A stretch of DNA of 64,000 bases from Bermanella sp044597725. GTDB taxonomy: Bacteria > Pseudomonadota > Gammaproteobacteria > Pseudomonadales > Oceanobacteraceae. This document shows, one piece after another, positions 9,165-17,953 of the stretch. Position numbers and translations under genes: made by a program. Each line of letters begins with the position of its first letter. The stretch's first letter is position 1. The notes below the pieces were generated by a model, which worked only from the letters and a program-made list of their open reading frames with translations, had not been told where the DNA came from and ran no database searches. The stretch lies in the NCBI RefSeq assembly GCF_044597725.1, contig NZ_CP139003.1, positions 3,038,001-3,102,000 on the forward strand, in the 5' to 3' direction.

Positions 9165-9827
9165 CTAGAACGGCCACCAAGGGCTATTAAAGAATCGCGT
9201 AATCCAGCCTGGTTTACTTGAGTTATGTACAAACCCAGTACCGCCATAACTAATACGAGCATCTGCTAGTTTGTGAGACTGCACTGTATTCTCGGCACTG
9301 ATGTCTTGCGGACGTATAAGCCCTCGAACACGAATAAACTCATCGCCCTGATTTAGACTTAGCCACTTCTCACCTCTGACCTCTAAAATACCGTTAGGCA
9401 AAATATTACTAATCGAAACCGTTATTTGCCCTTGCAAGCTATTGCTTTGATCGGCATCCCCTTCGCCATCAAAAGTATTTTCCGATTCGATATCATTACC
9501 AAGAAAGCCTAGGTTTTCACCCATTAAACTTGTGGGCACAACATCAAGTTCTGTCGACTTAGATGTTGACGCTGAATTTGATTTTGACGCATTGGTTTGT
9601 TCTTGCAAGATGATTGTAACGATATCGCCAATTCGTCTTGAGCGTTGGTCTCCATATAATGCTACCGAATAATTAGCCTGATAAATCGACCCATTATTCT
9701 CTGCCGGTGGCTTTAAAGCTTGCGCAGGAACTGGGGCAAACTTAGGGTCATCCGGTTTAGCATCAATAGGCACTATTGTGCTGCAACCAGACAATGCAAC
9801 TGTTATAAGTAATAGTATATTTTTCAT
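9165..9827 (-). CDS. flgH: Flagellar L-ring lipoprotein FlgH
   Basis: FlgH forms the outer-membrane L ring. The 220-residue product starts with a lipoprotein signal (lipobox LSGC), and shows the family motifs GSIYQ, RRIGDIVTIILQEQTNASKSNS and the C-terminal RPQDISAENTVQSHKLADARISY. The start at 9827 follows a GAGAGG ribosome-binding site; the frame extends upstream, but that would bury the lipobox. It lies between flgG and flgI, the standard order. Confidence 0.96.
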   Translation of the reverse strand: MKNILLLITVALSGCSTIVPIDAKPDDPKFAPVPAQALKPPAENNGSIYQANYSVALYGDQRSRRIGDIVTIILQEQTNASKSNSASTSKSTELDVVPTSLMGENLGFLGNDIESENTFDGEGDADQSNSLQGQITVSISNILPNGILEVRGEKWLSLNQGDEFIRVRGLIRPQDISAENTVQSHKLADARISYGGTGFVHNSSKPGWITRFFNSPWWPF

Positions 9828-9869
9828 AAAAACCTCTCGGCCAAATATTAATGCTAACAACACAGTACG

Positions 9870-10655
9870 TTAGGTATTCTGTGCTAGGTACTGCAGCATT
9901 TGATCGGCACTGCTCACTACTTTTGAATTCATTTCGTAAGCTCGTTGCACGGTGATCATTTTCACCATTTCTTCCACTACTTTTACGTTAGAGCTTTCCA
10001 AAAAACCTTGTTCAATGGAGCCAAAACCTTCTTCCGCAGCCACACCCACTTCGGGTGCACCACTTGATGCGGTTTCTAAAAATAGATTACCGCCCATGGC
10101 TTGCAGACCTGCCGGGTTAATAAAATCAACAACATCAATTTGCCCAATTTCTTGCGGGTCGGTTTCACCAAACTGAGTCACACTAACAATTCCGTCACGG
10201 CTAATGGTCATGGTATTGGTTTGCTCGGGAATATTAATATTGGGCTCTAAAAAATACCCCTGTGAGTTAACCACATTACCTTCTGCATCCATATGAAAGG
10301 TACCGTCTCGGGTGTAGGCAATGGTGCCGTCAGGCATGGCAATTTGGAAAAAACCACGGCCATTTATAGCAAGGTCTAGTGGTTGAGAGGTTTCTTCTAA
10401 ACTACCAGTGGTATGTATCTTTTGTGTTCCGGCCACTTTTACGCCGGTACCCAATTGCAAACCCGATGGCAAGCGACTGTCTTGGCTTGAAAGCGCACCA
10501 GGTTGACGTTGTATTTGATAAATCAAATCTTCAAATACCGCACGGTCCTTTTTAAAACCTGTGGTTGATACGTTGGCCAAGTTGTTCGATATGGTGGTCA
10601 AGCCATGGTCCTGAGCGTTAAGCCCGGTTTTACTGACCCATAGTGCTGAATGCAT
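9870..10655 (-). CDS. flgG: Flagellar distal rod protein FlgG
   Basis: FlgG builds the distal rod that crosses the periplasm. The 261-residue protein starts MHSALWVSKTGLNAQDHGL with the rod/hook N-terminal motif NNLANVSTTGFKKDR and ends with the paired helix EEMVKMITVQRAYEMNSKVV. The start at 10655 has a GGAGAG site five bases upstream. It follows flgF after 48 bases that hold a short perfect palindrome, GGTGCTTTAAGCACC (10670-10684). Size is that expected for the family. Confidence 0.96.
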   Translation of the reverse strand: MHSALWVSKTGLNAQDHGLTTISNNLANVSTTGFKKDRAVFEDLIYQIQRQPGALSSQDSRLPSGLQLGTGVKVAGTQKIHTTGSLEETSQPLDLAINGRGFFQIAMPDGTIAYTRDGTFHMDAEGNVVNSQGYFLEPNINIPEQTNTMTISRDGIVSVTQFGETDPQEIGQIDVVDFINPAGLQAMGGNLFLETASSGAPEVGVAAEEGFGSIEQGFLESSNVKVVEEMVKMITVQRAYEMNSKVVSSADQMLQYLAQNT

Positions 10656-10703
10656 AATTCTCTCCAAGCGGTGCTTTAAGCACCTTAGTATTTGGCTAAA
10701 TTC

Positions 10704-11453
10704 TTATTGGATTTCCATAATCGCTGCGGTTGCCTGCGCGTTTTCATCCGCTGTACTCATCATCTTCACCTGCATTTCATATTGGCGGTGAAGCGACATA
10801 ATTTGTGTTAAGGATTGCACCGCATTAACATTGCTGCCTTCTAAGTGGCCAGACTCAATGCGTACATTGGGATCAATGGGCTGAATATCACCGGGTTGCT
10901 GCTCTCGCATACGAAATAGCCCATCTAAACCTTTTTCCATTTGTGATAAATCGGGGTTAACCAGTTTTAGTTGTTCTACACCGGCAACAACGGCCGGCTC
11001 TTCACCAATAGCTTGAATAGATACAGTGCCATCTGCCGCAATTTGAATTTTTTCAAAGGGAGGAAGCACAACCGGACCACCAGCACCAATCACTTGCTGG
11101 TCTTGCCCGTTGACTAGTCGCCCTAATGCATCAACAGTTAAATCTCCACGGCGGGTATAAGCTTCCTCGCCATTAGCGTCGATAACCGCAAACCAACCTT
11201 GGTTTTCAATCGCAAGGTCTAATTGCCGCCCTGTATGCATAAGCGGTCCGGGGTTAAAGTCACTGGCGGGACGTTCTTCCATTGCGTAGGCGCGGCTTGG
11301 ATAATAATCGCCAAATACAGGCATTGAACGCGCATGTTCAAAATCTCGACGAAAACCCGTAGTTGATACGTTCGCCAAGTTATTGGCTTCGGCGGTTTGT
11401 CCTAGGGTATTTTGTTTCGCCCCTGACATGGCAATATAAAGTGCACGATCCAT
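10704..11453 (-). CDS. flgF: Flagellar proximal rod protein FlgF
   Basis: A 249-residue rod subunit with the conserved opening MDRALYIAMSGAKQNTLGQ, the motif NNLANVSTTGFRRDFEHAR, and the C-terminal NVNAVQSLTQIMSLHRQYEMQ. The start at 11453 has GAGGGT upstream; the longer frame runs over the promoter and is not credible. A consensus sigma54 promoter lies 51 bases upstream, so flgF should head a flgF-G-H-I unit separate from flgBCDE. Confidence 0.95.
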   Translation of the reverse strand: MDRALYIAMSGAKQNTLGQTAEANNLANVSTTGFRRDFEHARSMPVFGDYYPSRAYAMEERPASDFNPGPLMHTGRQLDLAIENQGWFAVIDANGEEAYTRRGDLTVDALGRLVNGQDQQVIGAGGPVVLPPFEKIQIAADGTVSIQAIGEEPAVVAGVEQLKLVNPDLSQMEKGLDGLFRMREQQPGDIQPIDPNVRIESGHLEGSNVNAVQSLTQIMSLHRQYEMQVKMMSTADENAQATAAIMEIQ

Positions 11454-11503
11454 ACTTGTTACCCTCTTAAAAAGCGGCAAAAAACTTGTGTTATTTAAGA
11501 AGT

Positions 11504-11520
11504 TGCAAGAGGAGTGCCAG
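11504..11520 (-). promoter_or_regulatory. Sigma54 (-24/-12) promoter for flgFGHI
   Basis: On the minus strand the sequence reads CTGGCACTCCTCTTGCA, a full match to the YTGGCAC-N5-TTGC consensus with GG and GC at the required spacing. It is 51 bases from the flgF start. In Pseudomonas- and Vibrio-type systems rod and hook genes are controlled by RpoN with FleQ/FlrC activators, which fits this location. Confidence 0.85.
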
Positions 11521-11553
11521 TTAGTCGTTAGTGCTTTAAACACTAACGACTAA
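11521..11553. terminator. 13-bp perfect stem-loop between flgE and the flgF promoter
   Basis: TTAGTCGTTAGTG (11521-11533) pairs perfectly with 11541-11553 around a seven-base loop. It directly abuts the -24 element of the flgF promoter. There is a GGCTTTTT tail only on the plus-strand side, so for flgE transcripts it may act as a processing or 3'-end stabilising stem rather than an intrinsic terminator. Confidence 0.55.
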
Positions 11554-11565
11554 GGCTTTTTGAGG

Positions 11566-14500
11566 TTATAACTGAATGATGGTTTGGGTAACGGTATCGG
11601 AGGTTTCAATTGTTTTTGCGCTGGCCTGGAAGTTACGCTGCGCGATAATCAAACCCACCAGCTCTTCCGATAAATCTACGTTACTTTCTTCTAACGCAGA
11701 CGAACGCAAGTTACCAAATGTACCGGTTCGAGGTGAACCCACGGTTGGCGTGCCCGATTCAAAGCTTTCCGCCCAAGCGGTATCCCCCAGCGGGGTTAAC
11801 CCTTCTGGATTGCGGAAACTAGCAAGCGCTACTTGTCCTAATACCTGTGCTTGACCGTTGGTAAAGCGAGCAAACATAAAACCGTCTGCTTCAATTTCTA
11901 AACCGGTAAGACGACCCGTAGTATAACCGTTCTGGCTAACCTCACTCACACTAAACGGGCTACCAAACTGTGTCGAGTCATCTAACAAGATCTCGAAGTT
12001 TGAACTATTTGCTGGCTCGGTTAACGGCAAACCGCCTTCTAATACATTGCGTGATCTTAGAGCACCAGTCGCCGCGCCATCGTCATCTACAGGGTCCCAG
12101 TTTGTAATGTATATAGGGCCAGTGGATTGTTCATCGTAAGTACCATCTGTATTAAAAAATAACTCTTTCCTAAATTGGGTTGGTTCCAAGTTTTCTGGGA
12201 ACGGCAAGGTCGGATCAGGATCACCCACATCTCGACCATCCACTTGAACATACATGGCCCAAACGTTTTCTTCGTTTGGCCGAGTTGGGTCTACAGGTTC
12301 TTTAACAAAGTATTTGGTCATGACATGGCTATTACCTAGGCTGTCATAAATTGTTGTAGAGGTTGCGTGGTTATAAGTTTCTTGACTCTCGGGATCGAAG
12401 CTATTGATAACATAGTCTTCAAATTCATCTGGGCTAAGTGCACCAAACACCCCTGAAACAGCAGGCACAGGCGTTGACAACGAATATCCCTCATTCAGAA
12501 TAAACTCAACTGTACCACCAACCACAGCCGCGGTGTCGGCTGTTGCTGTACCACCTAACACTACCGGCCCGGCATTCGGCGAGCCTTGCACAACTAAACT
12601 ATCCGTTGTGGTAGGCGAATCGATTTCTATTTTAATATCACGACCAATACTATTCTTAATAATTAAATCACCATTATCATTTAGTTCAGCCATAAACCCA
12701 GGTAACGTCGTTGAATTCAAGCCATTAATTTCATCCACTATTTCGGGAAGGCTTGTGGACTCTAACGGTTGTCCATTAAGAATCAACGTCATGTTATTGC
12801 CAGGATTGTTATACCCAGATAATGGAATGGTTAACTCAGAGGATGCCGACGCCGTCACACCTGCTTGTCGGTTAAATGTACTGGCAATTACATTCGCTTC
12901 CGCTTGAGCCTCTGTTGTTATTTCAATTTCGTCGCCCTCAGGTGTGGTAAGGGTAACTGTTTGTTCCGGATATTCATTATTTACACCTTCAATACCCTGG
13001 GTGAGCAAGCTATTATCATCTTCATCAATTTGAAGTAGGCCGTACATTTCATCGGTTGTAACATCATCACCCGTGGCAATGAAATCGGAAACACTAATAC
13101 TTGATGCTTCACCATCTTCGGTTGCGACAAACTTCAGTTTATATTCAGGCGGTACCACTTTAGGCTCTATTTCAACCGCTTCTGCGCGCACGCCAATGAA
13201 GGCGTCACTGTCTAAACTACTTATTTGGCGGTTAATAGATGCCGCTACCTGCTGAACGCTGCGATATTCTTCGTCCAACGTTATAGTTGTTGTACCCGAA
13301 CGGTTTTCTTCATCCGGTGCTGGCACAGTTAATGTAATCCGGAACGAGTTCGAGCGATCAATTTCATCGCTTCCCAAAAATACAGAGGGGTTATCTAATT
13401 CCAAGGCACTTAATGCCGACAAACCCTCTGCTGGCGCAAGACCGGTACTGGGTGTAAATTGAACCCCGTAGCCATTACCCACATCGGTATTTGAAAAGAC
13501 CAACTGACCACCAACAGCTTGTACTGTTAACCGATCAGCGAGACCATTCGCACCAGTACGCAAGTCAATTTCTGTTTGTATGGCGGCAGCTAAATCATCC
13601 AGAGTTGCATAGTTATTTTGCGGAATAATAATATTATATGCGTTTGAATCGTCTGCTGGGGTAGGACCCGTTACCTGAAGACGAAACTCATTGTTAGCGT
13701 TAATATCCGCATCACCCGTATCGGTTCGATTTGATGCAGCATAGCCTAAATTATTTAGGTTATAGGTATTACTAGCACCTGGCACCAATACCATGGTGTC
13801 GCCGTTGTCTGCAGTATTACCGGTTAGCGTCATGGGGTGACCGGCACTTACGTTAACCAAACCGGCTAAGGCACCAGCACCTATCTGACCTTGAATTTCT
13901 GCACGAATCTCTTCCATGGTGACATTATTAATATCAACAGGTACTGGTGCTTCTACACCATCGGTTAATTGTGCGTTATCAATTGTGATGGTTTGTGTAG
14001 TAGTAGTGCCCGATATATCCGATATTTCAATATCAAATACAATGCTGTTAGCACCTGAGAAATCACCAATCACGGTACCACCGTTGTTAATGGTAGAAGT
14101 TAATTGAGCGTGATCACCCGCCACAAAGCCTGTCATATTTAATGGAGGAGTTGCGGTGGTACGAGTGGTGGTTGATGTGCCGGGAATGCTTCTAAAATCC
14201 GCCGTTAATGGGTTTGAACCAACAAATAATTTGTTACCCGCAATACCTGCAGATAATGTTGTATCTGCCGCTGGGTCACCAAATACAGCGTTCCAGTTAC
14301 CGCTTGGTACCGTAGCCGAAAAACTTGTGCCAATTGTTGCATCATAGCCTACTCGTTCAATAACTAAATTGGTACCTGCAACTAATGGGTCGGTTAGTGG
14401 TGATTGATTAGTGGTAACCTCAAACTCATTGTTACCAAAAACCGTATCTATTTCATTTTGTAATGCATTCAAAATATTTTGTAAATGTTGCGTAGGCGTT

Positions 14501-15285
14501 GCACCTGTATTCACCACACCCGCCGCTACGTTAACCACTTGTGCACCGGTTCCATCAAAAGGATCAATGGTAATACCAAATGGGCCTGGGTCGGTTTGGG
14601 CAAGAACGTTGGCTTCTGTGGATAAATCAACACCACCATTATCAAACGCTAACGCTGTACGCGTTCCCGCGGTGGTGGGTTGAGAAACCGTATTTAATTC
14701 AGTAGCCGTGCTTTCTGCAATGCCTGCATCCGGTGCCGCAATGGCTAAACCGGTTGATTCTAAACGAGCACCTAACTCTTGTTTCACCGTCTCAGATGCA
14801 TCAAGGTTTAGAATAGCGGATACACGAGAGGTCAGTGCCGGAGGCTGATTGCCAATTCGAATTCTTAAATCATCCAACACGCCATTGACCACACCATCTT
14901 GATTGGCTTCATAGCCCTGCAAGCGCGCGCCACTGTTGGCAACCACATAGCCGTCTTTATCGAGACCAAAGATCCCTGAGCGAGTATAAGATTGGTTACC
15001 TTTGTCGTTCATGATGAAGAAACCAGTTCCGTCGATGGCTAAGTCCAACGCGTTTTCGGTGCCGCTGATATTCCCTTGGCTAAATTGCTGACGCACGTTA
15101 TCGACTAGTACACCACTGCCCACAGGCTTGGACCCTGTACCTAAAATTGTAGTGGTATAGACATCGGCAAATTCCGCACGAGATTGTTTAAAACCTGTGG
15201 TACTGGCGTTAGCGACGTTGTTACCGGTTACTTCTAAATCGGTAGACGCTGCGCGAATACCACTTAAACCTATATTAAATGCCAT
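11566..15285 (-). CDS. flgE: Flagellar hook protein FlgE, giant form
   Basis: FlgE forms the universal-joint hook outside the cell. The N-terminus (MAFNIGLSGIRAASTDLEVT, then NNVANASTTGFKQSRAEF) and C-terminus (SALEESNVDLSEELVGLI) are canonical. The protein is 1239 residues, about three times the enteric length (about 400). The extra approximately 800 residues (roughly 180-950) are Thr/Asn/Gly/Asp-rich and acidic, with several short VxxVxAxxNxQI-type blocks suggesting repeated beta domains inserted in the surface-exposed part. It follows flgD with a 34-base gap. No frameshift is seen. Confidence 0.95.
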   Translation of the reverse strand: MAFNIGLSGIRAASTDLEVTGNNVANASTTGFKQSRAEFADVYTTTILGTGSKPVGSGVLVDNVRQQFSQGNISGTENALDLAIDGTGFFIMNDKGNQSYTRSGIFGLDKDGYVVANSGARLQGYEANQDGVVNGVLDDLRIRIGNQPPALTSRVSAILNLDASETVKQELGARLESTGLAIAAPDAGIAESTATELNTVSQPTTAGTRTALAFDNGGVDLSTEANVLAQTDPGPFGITIDPFDGTGAQVVNVAAGVVNTGATPTQHLQNILNALQNEIDTVFGNNEFEVTTNQSPLTDPLVAGTNLVIERVGYDATIGTSFSATVPSGNWNAVFGDPAADTTLSAGIAGNKLFVGSNPLTADFRSIPGTSTTTRTTATPPLNMTGFVAGDHAQLTSTINNGGTVIGDFSGANSIVFDIEISDISGTTTTQTITIDNAQLTDGVEAPVPVDINNVTMEEIRAEIQGQIGAGALAGLVNVSAGHPMTLTGNTADNGDTMVLVPGASNTYNLNNLGYAASNRTDTGDADINANNEFRLQVTGPTPADDSNAYNIIIPQNNYATLDDLAAAIQTEIDLRTGANGLADRLTVQAVGGQLVFSNTDVGNGYGVQFTPSTGLAPAEGLSALSALELDNPSVFLGSDEIDRSNSFRITLTVPAPDEENRSGTTTITLDEEYRSVQQVAASINRQISSLDSDAFIGVRAEAVEIEPKVVPPEYKLKFVATEDGEASSISVSDFIATGDDVTTDEMYGLLQIDEDDNSLLTQGIEGVNNEYPEQTVTLTTPEGDEIEITTEAQAEANVIASTFNRQAGVTASASSELTIPLSGYNNPGNNMTLILNGQPLESTSLPEIVDEINGLNSTTLPGFMAELNDNGDLIIKNSIGRDIKIEIDSPTTTDSLVVQGSPNAGPVVLGGTATADTAAVVGGTVEFILNEGYSLSTPVPAVSGVFGALSPDEFEDYVINSFDPESQETYNHATSTTIYDSLGNSHVMTKYFVKEPVDPTRPNEENVWAMYVQVDGRDVGDPDPTLPFPENLEPTQFRKELFFNTDGTYDEQSTGPIYITNWDPVDDDGAATGALRSRNVLEGGLPLTEPANSSNFEILLDDSTQFGSPFSVSEVSQNGYTTGRLTGLEIEADGFMFARFTNGQAQVLGQVALASFRNPEGLTPLGDTAWAESFESGTPTVGSPRTGTFGNLRSSALEESNVDLSEELVGLIIAQRNFQASAKTIETSDTVTQTIIQL

Positions 15286-15319
15286 GACGTGTTACCTCTA
15301 ATTCAATTTCATATTAGGA

Positions 15320-16108
15320 CTAGTTTAAAATTTGTTTAACGTCGGACATGGAGGCTTTGGTTCCACCTGCGATATTCAACGTTACGGAATTATTTGCACC
15401 AATACTGACGCTATCGACACGACCACTCATGGCGGTATCTAAGCCTTCTGCTTTACCATCTATAGATGCGGTTAAATCAAGTTTATATTCACCAGCTGGA
15501 TAAGGTTTAGGAATGGGTTTACCATTGTCATCCAATACAAGTTCGCCATCTTCGTCTTTAAAGTATTCTTGCCGATTTAACTTAGAGCGATCCAATTCAA
15601 CGATTTTTCCATCCATTTCTAAATTGGCTCCATCCCAACGCAAACTGACAGGGCCTTTTTCGTGCCGACCCAAATCAATAGTTTCCAAAGTTTGCCCCGA
15701 TTTATCTTTTATTTGTAAACGTAAATTCATGGTGGTAGCGGGCACTTCCGCAAAGCCAGCTACGACGTCACCGCTTTGTAAAAAACCATATTCTTGTTCG
15801 GGAACAATCACGTTTTGACCCACCAGCGATGACGCTTGTAGTGCTTGGTTGGATTTCAAGCCCGCCGACATGTTGTCCACTGTGCTGTTTAAGTTATCCA
15901 AACCCTCCACCGAGGAGAATTGAGCCAGCTGTGCCACAAACTCAGAGTTATCTTGAGGCTCCAACGGATTCTGGTTGTTCATTTGCGTGACCAGCAGCTT
16001 CAAGAATTCGTTTTTGCCCAGTTCGTTACTTTTGGGTTTGTCTTCATCTTTTCTCTGGTATTGCTCGAGCGCTTGTGAGGCACTACCTGTGTTAGTTACT
16101 TCAGGCAT
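15320..16108 (-). CDS. flgD: Flagellar hook cap / scaffolding protein FlgD
   Basis: FlgD caps the growing hook and is lost at maturation. The 262-residue product has the conserved N-terminal LGKNEFLKLLVTQMNNQNPL followed by SEFVAQLAQFSSVEGL, and the C-terminal FlgD Ig-like/tudor part (GPVSLRWDGANL; YPAGEYKLDLTAS). An acidic insert around residues 175-200 is a small addition. It is the third gene of flgBCDE. Confidence 0.95.
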   Translation of the reverse strand: MPEVTNTGSASQALEQYQRKDEDKPKSNELGKNEFLKLLVTQMNNQNPLEPQDNSEFVAQLAQFSSVEGLDNLNSTVDNMSAGLKSNQALQASSLVGQNVIVPEQEYGFLQSGDVVAGFAEVPATTMNLRLQIKDKSGQTLETIDLGRHEKGPVSLRWDGANLEMDGKIVELDRSKLNRQEYFKDEDGELVLDDNGKPIPKPYPAGEYKLDLTASIDGKAEGLDTAMSGRVDSVSIGANNSVTLNIAGGTKASMSDVKQILN

Positions 16109-16148
16109 AGCTAGCTCCTAAAAGGTCTCATAAATCCTTATAACCCTA

Positions 16149-16595
16149 TTATTGTCCTAATGTGAGAGTACGTTGCAGCATTTGTTTAGCTGTTTTCATC
16201 ATCTCAACATTCATTTGATAACTTCGCGAAGATGACATCATGTCAGTCATTTCTTCCACTATGTTAACGTTCGGGTACATCACATATCCTTCTTCATCTG
16301 CCATGGGATGATGTGGCTGATAACGGCGTTTTAGAGGCGCGTCGCTTTCCACAATTGCTTTTACCTCAACGCCATCACCCACCTTTTGACGAATATCGAG
16401 CTTTTCATCTAGGCCACTAATATCGTCCCATTCTTTTTGTAATGCTTGAAACCATGGCTTACGCGCGCGATACGTTTCATCAATACTGGAGCTCACGGTT
16501 TCGGCGTTAGCAATGTTACTGGCTGTGGTATTCAAACGAACGGACTGTGCGTTCATACCTGAGCCAGCGATACCAAATACGTTTGTTAGTGACAT
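16149..16595 (-). CDS. flgC: Flagellar proximal rod protein FlgC
   Basis: A 148-residue rod protein with the family opening MSLTNVFGIAGSGMNAQSVR, the motif NTTASNIANAETVSSS, and the C-terminal YPNVNIVEEMTDMMSSSRSY. It lies 16 bases after flgB in the sigma54-driven flgBCDE unit. Length is normal. Confidence 0.96.
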   Translation of the reverse strand: MSLTNVFGIAGSGMNAQSVRLNTTASNIANAETVSSSIDETYRARKPWFQALQKEWDDISGLDEKLDIRQKVGDGVEVKAIVESDAPLKRRYQPHHPMADEEGYVMYPNVNIVEEMTDMMSSSRSYQMNVEMMKTAKQMLQRTLTLGQ

Positions 16596-16611
16596 AATTT
16601 ATCCTCCGTTC

Positions 16612-17004
16612 CTATTGACCCTTGATGGCGCCTTTGAGGCCTTTAAAGCCACTGTTTAGAAATTCAAACGATACGTTGTAGCGCAATGCATTTTCGGTAT
16701 AGAACGTTTGCTCCATTTGCGTATCAACCGTATTACCATCAATGGCAGGCTGATACGGATTGCGATATAGCAAGGTATTGTCGCCCTTGATATCACCTTC
16801 GATATGCGCTTTATGAGTTTTGTCCATGGCAATAGAACGCTTAGCTTCATTTTTTAACATGGCGTTAAAATCGATATCGCGGGCTTTGTAATGAGGCGTA
16901 TCGGCATTGGCTAAGTTGTTCGCCAATATCTCAGCTCTTGCTGCTCGCATTTGAGTGGTCTTTGGATAAATACTCAGTGCGTTCTGAAAACTGATGGATG
17001 ACAT
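16612..17004 (-). CDS. flgB: Flagellar proximal rod protein FlgB
   Basis: A 130-residue rod protein, first gene of flgBCDE. Motifs are the N-terminal helix ending in EILANNLANADTPHYKARDI and the C-terminal ALRYNVSFEFLNSGFKGLKG. A consensus sigma54 promoter lies 44 bases upstream. Length is normal for the family. Confidence 0.96.
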   Translation of the reverse strand: MSSISFQNALSIYPKTTQMRAARAEILANNLANADTPHYKARDIDFNAMLKNEAKRSIAMDKTHKAHIEGDIKGDNTLLYRNPYQPAIDGNTVDTQMEQTFYTENALRYNVSFEFLNSGFKGLKGAIKGQ

Positions 17005-17047
17005 GGCTTGCCTCTTTTATCGTTTACTATGTGCTTAGTAAGATAAG

Positions 17048-17064
17048 AGCAACGCTCATGCCAA
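17048..17064 (-). promoter_or_regulatory. Sigma54 (-24/-12) promoter for flgBCDE
   Basis: The minus strand reads TTGGCATGAGCGTTGCT: GG of the -24 box and GC of the -12 box are at the correct 10-base spacing, and only one consensus base (C to T in TGGCAC) differs. It lies between the cheR terminator and the flgB start, the expected place for RpoN control. Confidence 0.82.
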
Positions 17065-17110
17065 CATTTATTTTTGTTTTATTTCAATAACTTAGAAGGG
17101 ATTTAAGATA

Positions 17111-17140
17111 AAAAAAGCGGCAAGGGTTGCCGCTTTTTTT
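17111..17140. terminator. Terminator at the flgB-cheR junction
   Basis: GCGGCAA (17117-17123) pairs with TTGCCGC (17127-17133) around GGG, with A6 on one side and T7 on the other, so it can act in both directions. Its T-run reaches the last bases of cheR. It would end cheV-cheR transcription before flgB, keeping the sigma54 unit separate. Confidence 0.85.
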
Positions 17141-17948
17141 ATTTTTTGCGGTAAATAATACCAGGGCTGCATTGCACCATTTCGTATAAATCGGGCAGGC
17201 CACTCAAGGCTTCGCTGGCGCCTAAAAACAAGTAGCCACCGGGTTTAAGTACACCGTGAATACGACGTAGGATATCCATTTTTAAATCACTGGAAAAATA
17301 GATAAGTACATTACGACAAAACACAATGTCATACCGTCCTAACAAAGAATAAGAATGCAGTAGGTTAAGAGACCGATATTGCACTCTAGCCATAATAGCT
17401 GGGTTTACCTTCCAACCTTTTTCGGCGTTTACAAAGTAGCGATCTAGAAATTCTTTTTGCATACCTCGCCCAAGAGCAAGCTGATCATATATTCCGTTAC
17501 GAGCAATGTCTAAAGCTCGAGTAGAAATGTCGGTTGCCATGATTTTTTCGGAGGTTAGCTTGCCCGGATTAGTACGCTTAAATTCTTCAATAATCATGCT
17601 TATTGAATAAGGTTCTTGTCCCGTTGACGCAGCGGCACACCATATATCAAGGCTTTTTTGCTTTTGGCAAATTTCAGGCAGTAGGCGGTTTTGTAAAATT
17701 TTAAATGGGTGCGCATCACGAAACCATAACGTCTCGTTTGTGGTCATAGCATTAACCACGGTTTCTCTTATCCGGGAATCCGCTTCCATTACCTTAACCA
17801 GTGCTCCAAGGGATTCTATGTCTCTATCCTTTAGAATCGTCCTTAGGCGACTGGCGACTAGATATTCTTTGTTATCGCCCAGTAATATTCCGCATACGCG
17901 TTGGAGATAATCTCGAAACACGCCAAAGTCTGCTTTAGATATTTCCAT
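17139..17948 (-). CDS. cheR: Chemotaxis protein methyltransferase CheR
   Basis: CheR methylates glutamates of chemoreceptors with S-adenosylmethionine. The 269-residue product has the N-terminal helical domain (FRDYLQRVCGILLGDNKEYL), the signature TTNETLWFRDAHPF, the SAM loop WCAAASTGQEPYSI and the FCRNVLIYFSSDLK motif with the catalytic-domain core. It lies five bases after cheV. CheV/CheR directly upstream of flgB is the arrangement seen in Pseudomonas and Vibrio. Confidence 0.95.
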   Translation of the reverse strand: MEISKADFGVFRDYLQRVCGILLGDNKEYLVASRLRTILKDRDIESLGALVKVMEADSRIRETVVNAMTTNETLWFRDAHPFKILQNRLLPEICQKQKSLDIWCAAASTGQEPYSISMIIEEFKRTNPGKLTSEKIMATDISTRALDIARNGIYDQLALGRGMQKEFLDRYFVNAEKGWKVNPAIMARVQYRSLNLLHSYSLLGRYDIVFCRNVLIYFSSDLKMDILRRIHGVLKPGGYLFLGASEALSGLPDLYEMVQCSPGIIYRKK

Positions 17949-17953
17949 TCATG

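Noticed and set aside
12533..14683. Several plus-strand frames of 60-124 residues
   Set aside because: All are shadows of the low-complexity Thr/Asn-rich flgE insert on the other strand.
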